Assembly (NCBI GenBank): GCA_902783235.1
Contig: CACZQG010000290.1
Span: 1 to 7,014 of the forward strand
DNA length: 7,014 nt
From: an uncultured Ruminococcus sp.
GTDB lineage: Bacteria; Bacillota; Clostridia; Oscillospirales; Ruminococcaceae
Direction of reading: 5' to 3'
Below, piece after piece: positions 1-6,880 of the stretch. How positions within the stretch are numbered: the stretch's first letter is position 1; the number at the start of each line of letters is the position of its first letter. A program made the translations under genes and the position numbers. The notes beneath the pieces are model-generated. The model was not told the DNA's origin. It ran no database searches and saw only the letters and a list, made by a program, of their open reading frames with translations.

Positions 1-2289
1 CTCATGGGACATATTTGAAAGGAAGGAGGATTTTGCTTCGCTGGCTGCTATGGCACGCTCGGACATATCCACAAGCTTGTCACGTTCGGTTTTTTCCTCA
101 TTGATGTTTTCCACCATCCACATAACGTGACTCAGCTTACCATTGGGTGTCCATTCAGAAGCAATAAATCTTCCTCTGCACCATTTCTTTTCGTAATTCA
201 GAAATTCTATAGTAATTGTCTTTTTATGAGCAAGTCTTTTGCCAAGATTACTGAAATTTACAAATAGGTGCATCATATCAATAGAGGAACTGTCAGACAT
301 TTTGTCCATTTCCTTATATATTTCCAGCTGTGCATTATCTTCATAGCTGTCGGAGATACTATTGATGCCTTTTTTCTCATATTTGACCTCCATGTATGTA
401 TCTTCAAGAATGTTGATATCATACAAAGCCAAATAAATATCTGCCACAAATGAAAGCTGTTTATTAAGCTTTTTAGCAATGTCATATAGATTATCCCTGG
501 CTCGTTTTTCACGGTCTATATCCTCCACTGTCCACAAAACATGGGATATCCTGTCATCATCTGTTCTCTCCGAAACAATAAATCGTCCCCTGCGCCAACG
601 ATGTCTTGAATTGCGATATTCAATAGTAATAGTATCCTTATCCGACATACGTTCATCCAGATTGCTCAGGTCAATAAAACTCATCACCTCATCCTTGAAT
701 CCGTCCTCGGTCAGTTCATTCATTACGCTGAATATGGTCTTTTGCGCATTTATGTTGTTTTCTCCTACTGCATCTGATATGACCTTATCATTTGAATGTA
801 TTACAGTAAATGTATCATTTATTACATCGATATCATGAGCTGAGGCGTAGATATTCGCTGCGGAGCGAAGCTGTGATGTAAGCTGTCTTGCAGTTTCATA
901 CACCTTATCTCTTGCACGCTTTTCAACATCAATATTTTCCACCACCCACAGTACATGAGAGAGCTTTCCGTCGGCTGTCCTTTCAGAGGCTATCCATCTT
1001 CCTCTTCGCCATGTCTCATCATCATTAAGGTACTCTATGGTAAGGGTGTTTATGTCTTTCATACGCTCATCCAGTGTAGAAAGGTCTATAAATTCCAACA
1101 GCTCTTCTCTGGACTTATCACTTGAAAAATGCATCATAACATAATTCAGCTGCTCCTGTACATATCCCTCTCCATACTCCATGTTATCAATAATCGTATT
1201 GACCCTGTCAATATCCGATTTAATGTCAGTATAAGTAAAGTTTATCATATCAATATCATATACAGACATATAGATATTTGCTGATGAAGAAAGCTGTGCA
1301 TTCAGTTTAGCGGTTATGCTGTCCTTTCTTGCGGAGCGGCTGAAAACCAAAAGCATGATAAGTATAGCTATTATCAGAATCGCAACTGTTACCGCAAGCA
1401 TTATTGTCAGAGATAAAAATTCATTTGATGAATCTATTATTGAGATGCTTACCCACTGATCCTGTATTAATACAGTATAAACAATATAATCGGAGCCATT
1501 CCATTCCAATTCAAAATAACCGTTATTAACAGTACTTTGTTCATTGTAGATCTTTGATGCTACCTCGGCATAAAGGGTATCCTGTTCCTTGAGGTAGCAT
1601 TTACCCAGCTGTTCCTTATCAGAATGTGAAATAACAAAGCCGTTGCTGTCAAGAACACATTCTATTGCTCCCGGATTATCTTCTGCCAGCTTCTCGGTCA
1701 TCAGCTGTATTTCATCCATAAGTATATCGAATGCCACAATACTCTTTCCGTCAGAAAGCTGCTTTGAAAGCGTGATTATGACCGAGCCTGTATTTGCATC
1801 AACATACAGATCACTCACCGCAAGCTTTCCTTTTTTCTCCATAGCCTTAGTATACCACGGACGTTCCTCCGGAACAAAGCCTTCCGGAGGAACCCAGCCG
1901 GAGCCGTCAAGAAAATCCTTATCTATATATGCATAGAAGCCTGTTGCCGTTTCAAGTATAGCCTGCTGCACAGCATTAGTTTCTTTTGTGAGATAGTCAA
2001 GCATCTCTCTATGGGATTTATTATTCCTTATCATCTCATCCAGATTGTATCCGGCAAGCTCTACAGCACTGATACCCGTAGACAGATATCTGTCAAACTG
2101 CTCTGCGGACTGGACAGCTGTTATTTTACCCTTGTTGATAATACTGTTTCTGTATGCCGAATAAAGCATTCCATATAAAAATATTATTGAAGATATAATT
2201 ATAATGATCACTGCAACTGATGTCAGAACACGCTTTTTTCCCCAGCCCTTTAAAAATTCAAGCAAATAATTCTTTTTGGTTTTTTTCAT
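1..2289 (-). CDS. Membrane histidine kinase, dCache sensor plus three PAS-like repeats (3' end outside window)
   Basis: The frame is open for 763 codons from ATG at 2289 to the window edge. Residues 1-23 are basic and cytoplasmic; TM1 is about 24-43; an extracellular sensor follows at about 44-290; TM2 is about 292-316. The sensor carries the Cache hallmark ERPWYTKA (142-149), then LYVD (161-164) and AFDI (186-189), as in dCache_1. No HAMP domain follows TM2; instead three PAS-like repeats occupy about 327-740. A helical linker leads to FLSNMSHE (756-763), the HisKA H-box, so His762 is the predicted autophosphorylation site. The ATPase domain and any receiver domain lie outside. ATG is supported by AGAGGAG seven bases upstream. 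The regulator gene ends 53 bases upstream on the same strand with no terminator between, so they are probably co-transcribed. Role by family knowledge: ligand-controlled phosphorelay sensor, possibly a hybrid kinase. The family call is firm; the ligand and the phosphotransfer partner are not known. Confidence 0.93.
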   Translation of the reverse strand, partial: MKKTKKNYLLEFLKGWGKKRVLTSVAVIIIIISSIIFLYGMLYSAYRNSIINKGKITAVQSAEQFDRYLSTGISAVELAGYNLDEMIRNNKSHREMLDYLTKETNAVQQAILETATGFYAYIDKDFLDGSGWVPPEGFVPEERPWYTKAMEKKGKLAVSDLYVDANTGSVIITLSKQLSDGKSIVAFDILMDEIQLMTEKLAEDNPGAIECVLDSNGFVISHSDKEQLGKCYLKEQDTLYAEVASKIYNEQSTVNNGYFELEWNGSDYIVYTVLIQDQWVSISIIDSSNEFLSLTIMLAVTVAILIIAILIMLLVFSRSARKDSITAKLNAQLSSSANIYMSVYDIDMINFTYTDIKSDIDRVNTIIDNMEYGEGYVQEQLNYVMMHFSSDKSREELLEFIDLSTLDERMKDINTLTIEYLNDDETWRRGRWIASERTADGKLSHVLWVVENIDVEKRARDKVYETARQLTSQLRSAANIYASAHDIDVINDTFTVIHSNDKVISDAVGENNINAQKTIFSVMNELTEDGFKDEVMSFIDLSNLDERMSDKDTITIEYRNSRHRWRRGRFIVSERTDDDRISHVLWTVEDIDREKRARDNLYDIAKKLNKQLSFVADIYLALYDINILEDTYMEVKYEKKGINSISDSYEDNAQLEIYKEMDKMSDSSSIDMMHLFVNFSNLGKRLAHKKTITIEFLNYEKKWCRGRFIASEWTPNGKLSHVMWMVENINEEKTERDKLVDMSERAIAASEAKSSFLSNMSHE
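70..1311 (-). repeat. Three tandem PAS-like repeats within the kinase
   Basis: Protein-level repeats at about residues 327-464, 465-603 and 604-740. The C-terminal halves are in exact 138-residue register: FIDLS at 400 and 538, and the degenerate FVNFS at 676; likewise VLW, VLW and VMW at 446, 584 and 722. The N-terminal halves are offset by 141 and then 138 residues, a three-residue indel. The shared core is T-x-TIEY/F, a W, (R/C)RGR(W/F)I(A/V)SE, then SHV(L/M)W and a V-E-(N/D)-I segment, closed by a charged helix (EKRARD or EKTERD). Repeats 1 and 2 are the closest pair; repeat 3 is more diverged and has Cys704 where the others have Arg. At DNA level they are well diverged, so the duplication is old. 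I recall this PAS-like unit from Clostridia kinases and GGDEF proteins; the ligand is unknown. Confidence 0.8.
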
Positions 2290-2296
2290 GATCAGT

Positions 2297-2303
2297 CTCC
2301 TCT
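2297..2303 (-). promoter_or_regulatory. Ribosome binding site of the kinase gene
   Basis: Reads AGAGGAG on the minus strand, seven bases before ATG at 2289. It fixes the kinase start, although no stop codon closes the frame inside the window. Confidence 0.85.
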
Positions 2304-2342
2304 GAACCAACTATAATAAAGCCTTATACCTTTCATAAATAA

Positions 2343-2771
2343 CTATTGACCGCACCCGAACAGTTTTTCCTTTGTATGCCATGACCAGTTCATATACTGC
2401 TCCATATACTCACACATTTTTGCAGACACAGGTGCATTTCCTTCAAGATAATCATAATAATCACATCTTATCCTGGAGGTGTCTACCCTATAGAATCCTC
2501 TTGAATTCAGCACTATATCGGTTTCACCGCAGGATGCAAAGGCATTCCTTATATCACTGATCAGATTTCTGATATAGCTCTTTTTTGATTCCTTTTCCGT
2601 TTCTCCCCAGAGAAGAAATACAAGCTCATCCGCAGATACCACAGCTCCACGCCTATCTATAAGATATGCAAATACCTCCTTGCTGTCACGGCGTTCAAAT
2701 TTCACCGTATCCGCTCCGTAAAACACCTCAAAATATCCGAAGCATTGTACCTTTAAGGCAGCACTGCACAA
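2343..2771 (-). CDS. Stand-alone winged-helix (OmpR/SARP-type) transcriptional regulator, no receiver domain
   Basis: 142 residues with a TTG start. LKVQCFGYFEVFYG (6-19) begins the beta-strand platform of a Trans_reg_C-like domain. RRDSKEVFAYLIDRRGA (27-43) and the helices to about 57 form the first part of the winged helix; KKSYIRNLISDIRNAF (63-78) is the likely recognition helix; VLNSRGFYRVD (87-97) is the wing. The tail CDYYDYL and CEYMEQYMNWSW resembles the start of a bacterial transcriptional activator (BTAD) region seen in clostridial response regulators, which from memory often end close to here, so the C-terminus seems natural. Those relatives usually have an N-terminal receiver; here an in-frame TGA (2775-2777) stands two codons before the TTG, so none can be attached. 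No good Shine-Dalgarno site precedes the TTG. An ATG at 2778 lies in another frame. The promoter at 2831-2859 shows the transcript starts just upstream. It could be a true short regulator or one with a damaged 5' end. Likely role: DNA-binding regulator co-transcribed with the kinase. Confidence 0.75.
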   Translation of the reverse strand: MCSAALKVQCFGYFEVFYGADTVKFERRDSKEVFAYLIDRRGAVVSADELVFLLWGETEKESKKSYIRNLISDIRNAFASCGETDIVLNSRGFYRVDTSRIRCDYYDYLEGNAPVSAKMCEYMEQYMNWSWHTKEKLFGCGQ

Positions 2772-2830
2772 GAATCATAGGTCTGAAACAAGATCCTTTG
2801 ATAATCTTTGAATTGTATTACCTCAAAACT

Positions 2831-2859
2831 ATTATATCATATTTTTAGTTATATTTCAA
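2831..2859 (-). promoter_or_regulatory. Promoter of the regulator-kinase operon
   Basis: On the minus strand, TTGAAA (2859-2854), a 17-base spacer, and TATAAT (2836-2831). This is a near-perfect housekeeping sigma match; transcription would begin near 2824, about 50 bases before the TTG start at 2771. A GAGGT close to the predicted transcript start has no start codon at a workable distance. Confidence 0.75.
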
Positions 2860-3053
2860 TCTATATTTATTAAAAATATACGAAAAAGCAATTTATGATG
2901 TCCCAGAGAGCTTGTCTCCTCATGATTATTAGCTTTTTGACTATTGCCGCCCCTATTAAGCATTGCAAAAAAGACACGATCCCCATACACCGCTAAAAAA
3001 TTAAAATATTTGCACAATTTATAAGATATGATACATCTAAAAAGCGGGTATAC
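2860..3053. other. AT-rich intergenic DNA between divergent promoters
   Basis: No gene is supportable here. It separates the two divergent promoters and could hold operators for the neighbouring regulator, but I see no convincing inverted or spaced direct repeat that would mark one. The block just before the plus-strand promoter (about 2994-3040) is rich in A and T and could act as an UP element. The 10-mer ATTGCAAAAA at 2962-2971 recurs at 3210-3219; its significance is unclear. Confidence 0.5.
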
Positions 3054-3082
3054 TTGACTTTTTTTATGACAGGTATTATAAT
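3054..3082 (+). promoter_or_regulatory. Promoter of the protease gene
   Basis: TTGACT (3054-3059), a 17-base spacer and TATAAT (3077-3082) form a strong housekeeping-type promoter. Initiation is expected near 3089, giving a leader of about 150 nt before the protease ATG. The -35 is preceded by A/T-rich DNA. Confidence 0.85.
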
Positions 3083-3088
3083 TATTAA

Positions 3089-3241
3089 AGCCCGAGCAAT
3101 GGGCGATAAGATGTTATTTTCGTCCCTATTGGACTGCTGCTGTACCCGGGAGCTTTGCTTCTCCATGCAGGGGTAATAGCAACATGGTTATACGGTTCTG
3201 CCATAACATATTGCAAAAATATATAAAGAGAGGTAAAATTT
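3089..3241 (+). promoter_or_regulatory. Structured 5' leader of the protease mRNA, candidate cis-regulatory RNA of unknown class
   Basis: Helices found by eye. (1a) GCCC/GGGC hairpin 3090-3104 with 7-base loop GAGCAAT. (1b) A competing long arm: 3097-3100 with 3128-3131, 3101-3103 with 3124-3126, and 3104-3106 with 3120-3122, with two single-T bulges. (2) Arm 3138-3147 with 3171-3181 (ten pairs including one G-T, one A bulge), capped by an inner GGAG/CTCC hairpin at 3149-3164. (3) Arm 3184-3209, containing GTTAT/ATAAC and GG/CC with loop TTCTG. (4) GCAAT in the loop of 1a (3096-3100) is complementary to ATTGC (3210-3214), allowing a pseudoknot or a closing helix. CTTCTC (3158-3163) can pair with the ribosome binding site GAGAGG. 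There is no U-run terminator, so translational control is more likely than attenuation. I do not see the hallmarks of the common riboswitch classes that I checked from memory. Confidence 0.5.
3228..3233 (+). promoter_or_regulatory. Ribosome binding site of the protease gene
   Basis: GAGAGG lies eight bases before ATG at 3242 and supports that start, which also places the signal peptide exactly at the N-terminus. It is 14 bases downstream of the last leader helix. Confidence 0.85.
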
Positions 3242-6200
3242 ATGAAGCTGAAAAAAATAATTTCAATACTTACGGCATCTGTGACTGCGGGTGCAATGCT
3301 TATGCAAAGTATCAGCGCAGCATATTTGTATGAGCCGCCGGAAAAAAAGCCTCTGAGTGACTATTACTACTGTGTGTTACAGTTGGAGGGAATGCCTTTA
3401 TCCCAATATGAGGGCGCGAAACAAATGGGCGTTCACGACTTTGTATTGACAGAGGAAGGCAAGGCAGCCTACGAGACAATTCTGGAGGAGCATAAAAAAG
3501 CTTTAAGTAAAATAGCATCCTTTTTGAATACTACCGAAAAACAGCTTGATGTTTATTATGACTATACAGCAGCTATCAACGGCATAAGTATTCCCCTGAA
3601 TATAAATGATTTTTACAGTATAAATAAAGCTAAGGATGAACTGGGTATAAAAAAAATGGGTCTTGATGTCACTGATCATGCATATCATTCATCTGCTTCA
3701 ATGGGCAAAAAATATTCCAAGGAGATACTTGAATCTCCCGATTATTCAAAACTTACAGGTATGATAGCTGATATGACAGGTATCTCTGCAACAGAACAAA
3801 AGGGAGATGGAATAGTCATTGCCGTTATTGATACGGAATTTGACACACAGCATGAGTATTTCACTCTTCCCCAAAATGCAGAAACACGTATCTCAAAGGA
3901 TGATATTGCACAAATAAAGCCTTATATGACTTCAGGCAGATATATATCGGATAATTGCATGGTAAGTGACAAGATCCCATTCGCTTTCAATTATGCAAAC
4001 CGAAGTGATAATACATTTACGGCTTACAATGAAAAGGATTCTCATGGTACTCATGTTGCCGGTATCGCCGCAGGAAACGGTGAAGGTGTGACCGGTGATA
4101 ACAAAAAATATGCTCTTTCGGGAGCTGCACCTGCGGCACAGCTTCTTATGCTGTCAACAACAACTGATAATAATTTTATTTCGGACAGGGCACTCTATGC
4201 CGCATATGATGATGCTCTTTATCTTGATGCAGATGTTATAAACGCAAGCTACGGTCAAGCTCTCCAGAATATTGATTCATCAAATGGTAATATTATCATT
4301 TCCAATGAGGCAGTAGATAATATTACAGGAACGGGAGTAATATTCTGCTGTTCGGCAGGTAATAATTCAAGACTTTCTCTTGGAGAGCATACCGACTACT
4401 TTACAGGTGGGGAACCCGATCAGAATCCGGCTGCTATAACAGTAGCAAATGCCGTAAATCCGGCTGTGCTCAAAAATACTATTCAATTGGGAGACGGGAC
4501 AAATCTGCTGTTCAAAGATGCATATATTCCCATTTCGGAGAAATTGACAGACAAAACATTTGAATATGTTATGATCCCCGGAATCGGTAATACAGCGGAT
4601 TTTGACGGACTGGATGTCAAAGGTAAAATAGCAGTACTAAACAGAGGTGTGATACCTTTTATCGAAAAGGAAAAAAATGCCAAGGCTCAGGGAGCAGTCG
4701 GTATCATTTTCGTGAATACACTTCCCGATATAGAGTTGCTGGCATCATTAAATGAACTGCCCGGCTGTACTGTAAGCTCTGAGGATCGTTATAAGCTTGA
4801 ACAATGCAAGAAGAAGACGGTAAGCTTTTTCAATAAGAAAAAGCTTGTAATAGACGATACTATAGGTATCTCCTCCACATCATCATGGGATTGTACGGAA
4901 ACGCTTGATCTCAAACCGGATGTTACGGGTTTTGGCGGATCTATCTATTCCTCTGTATCAGATGTCATTGATAATCACTCAAGCTATATAGATTTCAGCG
5001 GAACCTCAATGTCTGCTCCCCAGATCACAGGAATATGTGCTCTGCTGATGCAGCATATAAAGGAACATCCGGAAAAATACGGCACAGTCGCCCGTGGAGA
5101 ACGCACCGAGCTGGCGGCAAGGCTGCTCATGTCCACAGCCAAGCCCATATATTCCGAACTAAAAAGAGAACCAGCATCCCCCAGAGTTCAGGGAAACGGT
5201 CTTGTCAATGTTAAAAAAGCTATGGATACCCCATGCTATCTTTCCACTAACAGTGAACGTGACAATTACCGCCCCAAGCTTTCATTGGGCGATGGCTGCA
5301 AGGACAAGTATACCCTGGAATTCAACATAACCAATATCGGCACTGAGCAGTATACATATACTCCTCAAATAACCCTTTTCAGGGACACCTTCGATGCCGA
5401 CGGCAATGTGGAGGATGAAATAAAACCCTTTGATAGTTCAAAAGAATACAACAGTGTATTTACCTTTAATGGCAAGAAAATAACCAAGATAACAGTAAAG
5501 CCCAATGAGACAAAAACCATAACCGCAGATATAACCCTTTCTGAAAAGACGTTTGAAGATATAAAGAAGGACGGAGGGGCATTTGTGGATGGCTTCCTGA
5601 ATCTGAGCTGCGAAAATGTCCCCGATCTTACTCTTGCTTTTATGGCGTTCAACGGAGAATTCTTCAAAATGTCCGACAATGGTATTTTCAGAAAGTTTAT
5701 ATATGGCAATGCCTACACTCTGTCTAAAGATAACCTCAACAATTATTCATATATTACTGATGAAAAAAATTATATGGGCATAAATGCTTCCGGCATGGTA
5801 GATGATACAGTCTATATTTCTCCTGACGAAAACAATGTTATGGATAAGATAGTACCAAATGTTTTCATTAACAGACGATGCTATAATCTCACAGCAGAGA
5901 TCAGGGATGAAAAGGGAAATACCGTATATAAGGATGATAAAAACGATGGAATGAGCATCCTAAAGGATTCAAGCCCCACCCATTTTCCCATCAGGATAAT
6001 GTATGACTTCAAGACTGATGGGAAAGCGGTAAACAACGCAGAATATGAGCTGTTGATAAGTGCTGAACTGCCTGTGTCAGGAGAGAAGGATTCTCTGTCC
6101 CAGAAAATAGTTGTGGACACAGAATCACCCACAATAAAAAATGTAGGTATACTTTACACTGATAATAATAACTACTACATTATAGAAGCCACAGATAACG

Positions 6201-6784
6201 GTAAATTAAATGCCGCAGCATATGAAAAGGAATATTCAGTATCACCGCATTTTTCCAGATCAGGAAAATATATTATAGTACCCGTTAATGAAGAAGGTAC
6301 TGTTGAGGTCTATGATCTGGCAGGAAATTATACCACCGTCACAAACAATGATGTATCCTATGAGCTGGCACTGACAGGTGATCCTCCTTATGCCGCAGAG
6401 GATGATGCGGCATTCAGGCTTCCCATGACCTTAAATAGCTCAGATGAAAATAAGGAGATCCCCGATGATCTTCTCATTGAATGTGTAAAAACACCATCTG
6501 AGTATATGGCAGAGGACTATAAAAAGGTCTTCATCAACCTTGACGGATTCTCTGTATTTGATGTTAAGCCCGAAATAGGTATCAGAGGCGATGCAAACTA
6601 TGACGGTGAATTCAATATCCGTGATGCCGCCGCACTGGCAAGAATTCTCTCAGACAAAAAGGATATGGATGACTTCCCGGATTCTATCGCAGGATACCTT
6701 TCGGACTATAATCGTGACGGCAAGGTGAATGTGAGAGATGCCGCAGCTATGGCAAAGGCACTGGCGTCTGTCAAAGCCTCCTGA
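3242..6784 (+). CDS. Secreted S8 subtilisin-family protease, lactocepin/C5a-peptidase-like, with C-terminal dockerin
   Basis: 1180 residues. A signal peptide (MKLKK, then a hydrophobic core, cleavage after about Ala26/27) precedes an inhibitor-I9-like propeptide to about 165. The S8 catalytic set is complete: Asp197 in AVIDTEFD, His268 in DSHGTHVAGIAAGN, oxyanion Asn374 in CSAGNN, and Ser589 in SGTSMSAP. The long Asn-Ser gap holds a PA insert (about 410-540, with GKIAVLNRG and AQGAVGIIFVN), as in lactocepins. An Fn3-like domain (about 685-805) and further beta domains (YISPDENNVMDK region, about 860-1090) follow. The end is a type I dockerin with two calcium-loop repeats, GDANYDGEFNIRD (1116-1128) and DYNRDGKVNVRD (1155-1166). 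There is no LPXTG or S-layer anchor, so attachment should be through a cohesin. Predicted role: extracellular endopeptidase that degrades proteins, docked on a cellulosome-like or cell-surface scaffold. The Asp motif reads DTE rather than the usual DTG/DSG. It has its own promoter and a structured leader. Confidence 0.95.
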   Translation: MKLKKIISILTASVTAGAMLMQSISAAYLYEPPEKKPLSDYYYCVLQLEGMPLSQYEGAKQMGVHDFVLTEEGKAAYETILEEHKKALSKIASFLNTTEKQLDVYYDYTAAINGISIPLNINDFYSINKAKDELGIKKMGLDVTDHAYHSSASMGKKYSKEILESPDYSKLTGMIADMTGISATEQKGDGIVIAVIDTEFDTQHEYFTLPQNAETRISKDDIAQIKPYMTSGRYISDNCMVSDKIPFAFNYANRSDNTFTAYNEKDSHGTHVAGIAAGNGEGVTGDNKKYALSGAAPAAQLLMLSTTTDNNFISDRALYAAYDDALYLDADVINASYGQALQNIDSSNGNIIISNEAVDNITGTGVIFCCSAGNNSRLSLGEHTDYFTGGEPDQNPAAITVANAVNPAVLKNTIQLGDGTNLLFKDAYIPISEKLTDKTFEYVMIPGIGNTADFDGLDVKGKIAVLNRGVIPFIEKEKNAKAQGAVGIIFVNTLPDIELLASLNELPGCTVSSEDRYKLEQCKKKTVSFFNKKKLVIDDTIGISSTSSWDCTETLDLKPDVTGFGGSIYSSVSDVIDNHSSYIDFSGTSMSAPQITGICALLMQHIKEHPEKYGTVARGERTELAARLLMSTAKPIYSELKREPASPRVQGNGLVNVKKAMDTPCYLSTNSERDNYRPKLSLGDGCKDKYTLEFNITNIGTEQYTYTPQITLFRDTFDADGNVEDEIKPFDSSKEYNSVFTFNGKKITKITVKPNETKTITADITLSEKTFEDIKKDGGAFVDGFLNLSCENVPDLTLAFMAFNGEFFKMSDNGIFRKFIYGNAYTLSKDNLNNYSYITDEKNYMGINASGMVDDTVYISPDENNVMDKIVPNVFINRRCYNLTAEIRDEKGNTVYKDDKNDGMSILKDSSPTHFPIRIMYDFKTDGKAVNNAEYELLISAELPVSGEKDSLSQKIVVDTESPTIKNVGILYTDNNNYYIIEATDNGKLNAAAYEKEYSVSPHFSRSGKYIIVPVNEEGTVEVYDLAGNYTTVTNNDVSYELALTGDPPYAAEDDAAFRLPMTLNSSDENKEIPDDLLIECVKTPSEYMAEDYKKVFINLDGFSVFDVKPEIGIRGDANYDGEFNIRDAAALARILSDKKDMDDFPDSIAGYLSDYNRDGKVNVRDAAAMAKALASVKAS
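6587..6769 (+). other. Dockerin module of the protease (coding sub-region)
   Basis: Two EF-hand-like loops 38 residues apart. Loop 1 has D1117, N1119, D1121, N1125 and D1128; loop 2 has D1155, N1157, D1159, N1163 and D1166, so all usual calcium ligand positions are filled. Positions 10-11 are Ile-Arg and Val-Arg, followed by DAAALA and DAAAMA helices. The near-symmetry of the two halves fits the dual binding mode known for type I dockerins. The cohesin partner is not in this window. Confidence 0.9.
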
Positions 6785-6798
6785 GAGATGGCTTTGAC
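6770..6798 (+). repeat. Inverted repeat spanning the protease stop codon
   Basis: GTCAAAGCC (6770-6778) and GGCTTTGAC (6790-6798) form a perfect 9-bp stem with an 11-base loop containing the TGA stop. No T-run follows, so it is not a typical intrinsic terminator; it could protect the 3' end of the mRNA or be chance. Confidence 0.5.
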
Positions 6799-6880
6799 CG
6801 GTAATGCTCATCCACGGATGTCATCAACGCCGCAGCTGACCCTGTTACCATACCCCTCTTGATTGGAGAGATAGTTAAGA

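Noticed and set aside
268..838. Plus-strand frames opposite the kinase gene (268-453, 479-838) and the minus frame 273-512
   Set aside because: They are shadows of the minus-strand kinase, whose frame is continuous for 763 codons with clear domain motifs.
2290..2342. Possible separate promoter for the kinase in the gap after the regulator
   Set aside because: TATTAT is present but no convincing -35 at the right distance; co-transcription with the regulator explains the gene better.
2895..2996. Plus-strand 33-residue frame starting MMSQRACLL with a hydrophobic stretch
   Set aside because: No Shine-Dalgarno site or promoter at a workable position and no recognisable family; the hydrophobic run is expected in AT-rich DNA.
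2962..3219. 10-base direct repeat ATTGCAAAAA at 2962 and 3210 as a regulator operator
   Set aside because: One copy is inside the transcribed leader, spacing is about 250 bases, and A-rich 10-mers recur easily in such DNA.
3089..3241. Known riboswitch or ribozyme (c-di-GMP-I, cobalamin, twister) in the protease leader
   Set aside because: A CCCGGG and GCAGGGG stretch recalls twister, and the position recalls c-di-GMP switches, but the conserved cores (for example GCAAAGC and GGTTACCGA for c-di-GMP-I, AAGCCCGG with its partner strands for twister) are absent.
5365..6132. Minus-strand frames opposite the protease (5365-5709, 5881-6132)
   Set aside because: They lie within the continuous protease frame, are not recognisable, and are antisense shadows.
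6788..6862. Plus-strand 24-residue frame MALTGNAHPR right after the protease stop
   Set aside because: The start is inside the inverted repeat, there is no properly spaced ribosome binding site, and the composition is not protein-like.
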